This document shows positions 62,832-64,000 of a stretch of 64,000 nt of DNA, one piece after another (the stretch's first letter is position 1; each line of letters opens with the position of its first letter). The stretch comes from Ypsolopha sequella (taxonomy: Eukaryota; Arthropoda; Insecta; Lepidoptera; Ypsolophidae). The notes under the pieces are model-generated. The model was not told where the DNA came from. It saw nothing but the letters and a program-made list of their open reading frames with translations, and did not search any database. Location of the stretch: NCBI GenBank assembly GCA_934047225.1, contig OW203989.1, positions 13,057,977 to 13,121,976 on the forward strand. Direction: 5' to 3'. Made by a program: the position numbers and the translations under genes.

Positions 62832-63554
62832 GTTAAAAGTTTATTTTTTCACAACGCTTTCCACATTCACAGTGCGCTGCATAAATATAAACGCGTACCC
62901 AGCTTAGAATAACCATTACAGCTTTAAATTCCGGTTCTCCCTTCCGTCTAGATACATTCAAAAGAATCAACGGCCGTCATTACATTCGGTCGTTGCGCAA
63001 GAATTTTCTTTTCGTGTCCATTCAGTCGTCGTATTTGAATCACTTTGAATGGTGCACCCGTGGAAATAAATGCCATAGTTAAGCACTATTGTGACTGGAG
63101 GAGTGCCAAGTTATAGTCGGCAATGCATGGGACTAGTGATGTATGGTGCAGATTAAATTTAATTCATTTATTTTAATCTGTATCGAAATGTACGAAGGTA
63201 TTATAGAATAAATACCGAGTAGGTATCTATCTATCAAACGATAACTAAACGATAATCTATTGATCATATACTGATAGAAGAAACATAACCGAAACGAAAA
63301 GAATTTGTACATGCCCATACAAAATTCAGGTTTTCAAAACTACTTCAGAAACGTGCATTTTTTTTTTGTTTCCGCTGATAATATTTCCTTAAAAAAGTTC
63401 TTCAGTAGGTATAGTCATTACATTATGTGGGTTTATTGTAAAAATACATCTTAACCCCGTATAAATAAATTTAAATTAAACAGATATTATACTTTAATAC
63501 AGGACAAGTACCAATTAATTTTCAAATTAGTAAAACAGTTACATTACCAAAGAA
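62832..63554. other. No gene seen
   Basis: Unassigned AT-rich sequence; the 61-codon minus frame at 63,133-63,318 is not supported. Confidence 0.35.
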
Positions 63555-63700
63555 ACTAAATACACACAGGACCTTAAGTTTAATTTCCCAAGCATCCAAA
63601 ATTTTATTTAAAATAATTCATAATAAGTATAATGCGACCAATAGCTGAAAGGAACATCGGACCAGACCAATACGGCTTCCGACCGAATATAGGCTTATAT
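63555..63700 (+). pseudogene. LINE reverse transcriptase fragment, decayed
   Basis: One frame reads SLISQASKILFKIIHNKYN (about 63,578-63,634), the LISHASKILLRIIxNR box that precedes the next motif in RTE- and jockey-type reverse transcriptases. After a shift another frame gives IAERNIGPDQYGFRPNIG (about 63,639-63,692), matching the QxGFRPGxS box. Only about 45 residues remain. Confidence 0.6.
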
Positions 63701-63710
63701 CATGCGTTGT

Positions 63711-63952
63711 AATGTTATTAGGATAGGACGTGTTGTTATTGTGTGTGTACTCAATGCATTTTGCATCATTGAGTACACAACAACGCGTAATAACATTCAA
63801 ACGGATGATACAAATCACAATCAAACCAAATTGTACTCAATGGTACAAAATGCATTGAGTACACACACACTCACGCACTTCCGTTAGCGAAGCTAACACA
63901 CACATGCATCATTGACCACTCCATTCCAAAAGGTCTTAATCCTAATAACATT
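63711..63952. mobile_element. Palindrome-rich MITE
   Basis: Outer ends AATGTTATTAGGATAGGAC (63,711-63,729) and TTAATCCTAATAACATTTT (63,936-63,954) are inverted. Inside, TGTGTACTCAATGCATTTTG-CATCATTGAGTACACA (63,743-63,779) is a hairpin, and a second TACAAAATGCATTGAGTACA (63,844-63,863) repeats one arm. The small frames across it are not genes. Confidence 0.6.
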
Positions 63953-64000
63953 TTAAGCGGATAATATTTTCTTTAAGGAAAATCAACTTTTCCCATTGTT

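Noticed and set aside
57100..64000. Signal-peptide exon of the Beat-like gene
   Set aside because: I looked on the minus strand for ATG, hydrophobic stretch and donor in the right phase and found no convincing candidate; it may lie outside the window.

Overview
The window is a stretch of animal nuclear DNA, almost certainly from a moth or butterfly (Lepidoptera). It is AT-rich, has almost no long open frames outside retroelements, and holds only one recognisable host gene. The lepidopteran assignment rests on the interspersed repeats: several copies of the repeat that opens with GGCCAAGTGCGAGTCGGACT and closes near GGGTACGGAACCCT, the AACCGACTTCAAAAAGGAGG repeat, tRNA-derived SINE heads followed by GTGAAGGAAAACAT-like sequence, and a Dong-type retrotransposon.

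Left part (1-14 kb): an old repeat (1-1360), a MITE, and then a nested pair. A 5'-truncated non-LTR retrotransposon with a restriction-like endonuclease (RLE) (2413-3136, tail resuming at 6937) is split by a complete Dong/R4-like element (3151-6916, minus) that landed in a TTA repeat in its 3' UTR. A longer copy of the first family lies at 9180-12310 with an intact 961-codon frame. A decayed RTE-like LINE end follows on the minus strand (12785-13512).

Middle (14-35 kb): no host gene seen. The stretch is a patchwork of MITEs and foldback elements: three copies of a TTAA-flanked MITE, one of them inside another MITE; two copies of a 257-bp foldback; a 590-bp foldback; three tRNA-headed SINEs in the whole window; and a LINE fragment with a TGTATC tail.

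35,678-43,631 is a complete BEL/Pao-type LTR retrotransposon on the minus strand, with apparently identical 398-bp LTRs and a perfect 5-bp target duplication (gtaca). Gag and pol share one frame separated by a single TGA CTA; pol has two more stops and a frameshift. 44,841-45,704 is an array of 108 octamers of the form GATACnnn with no length change.

Right part (48-64 kb): the host gene. Five exons on the minus strand (57,069 to 51,960), with matching splice sites and phases, encode two immunoglobulin domains of the Beaten path (Beat) axon-guidance family plus a short hydrophobic C-terminal tail. The signal-peptide exon was not found. One intron of this gene carries two almost identical 488-bp hAT-type MITEs in opposite orientation, each with its own perfect 8-bp target duplication, so the pre-mRNA should fold into a very long double-stranded hairpin. 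More MITEs, a SINE and foldbacks fill the end of the window. All calls come from reading the sequence; no searches were run.
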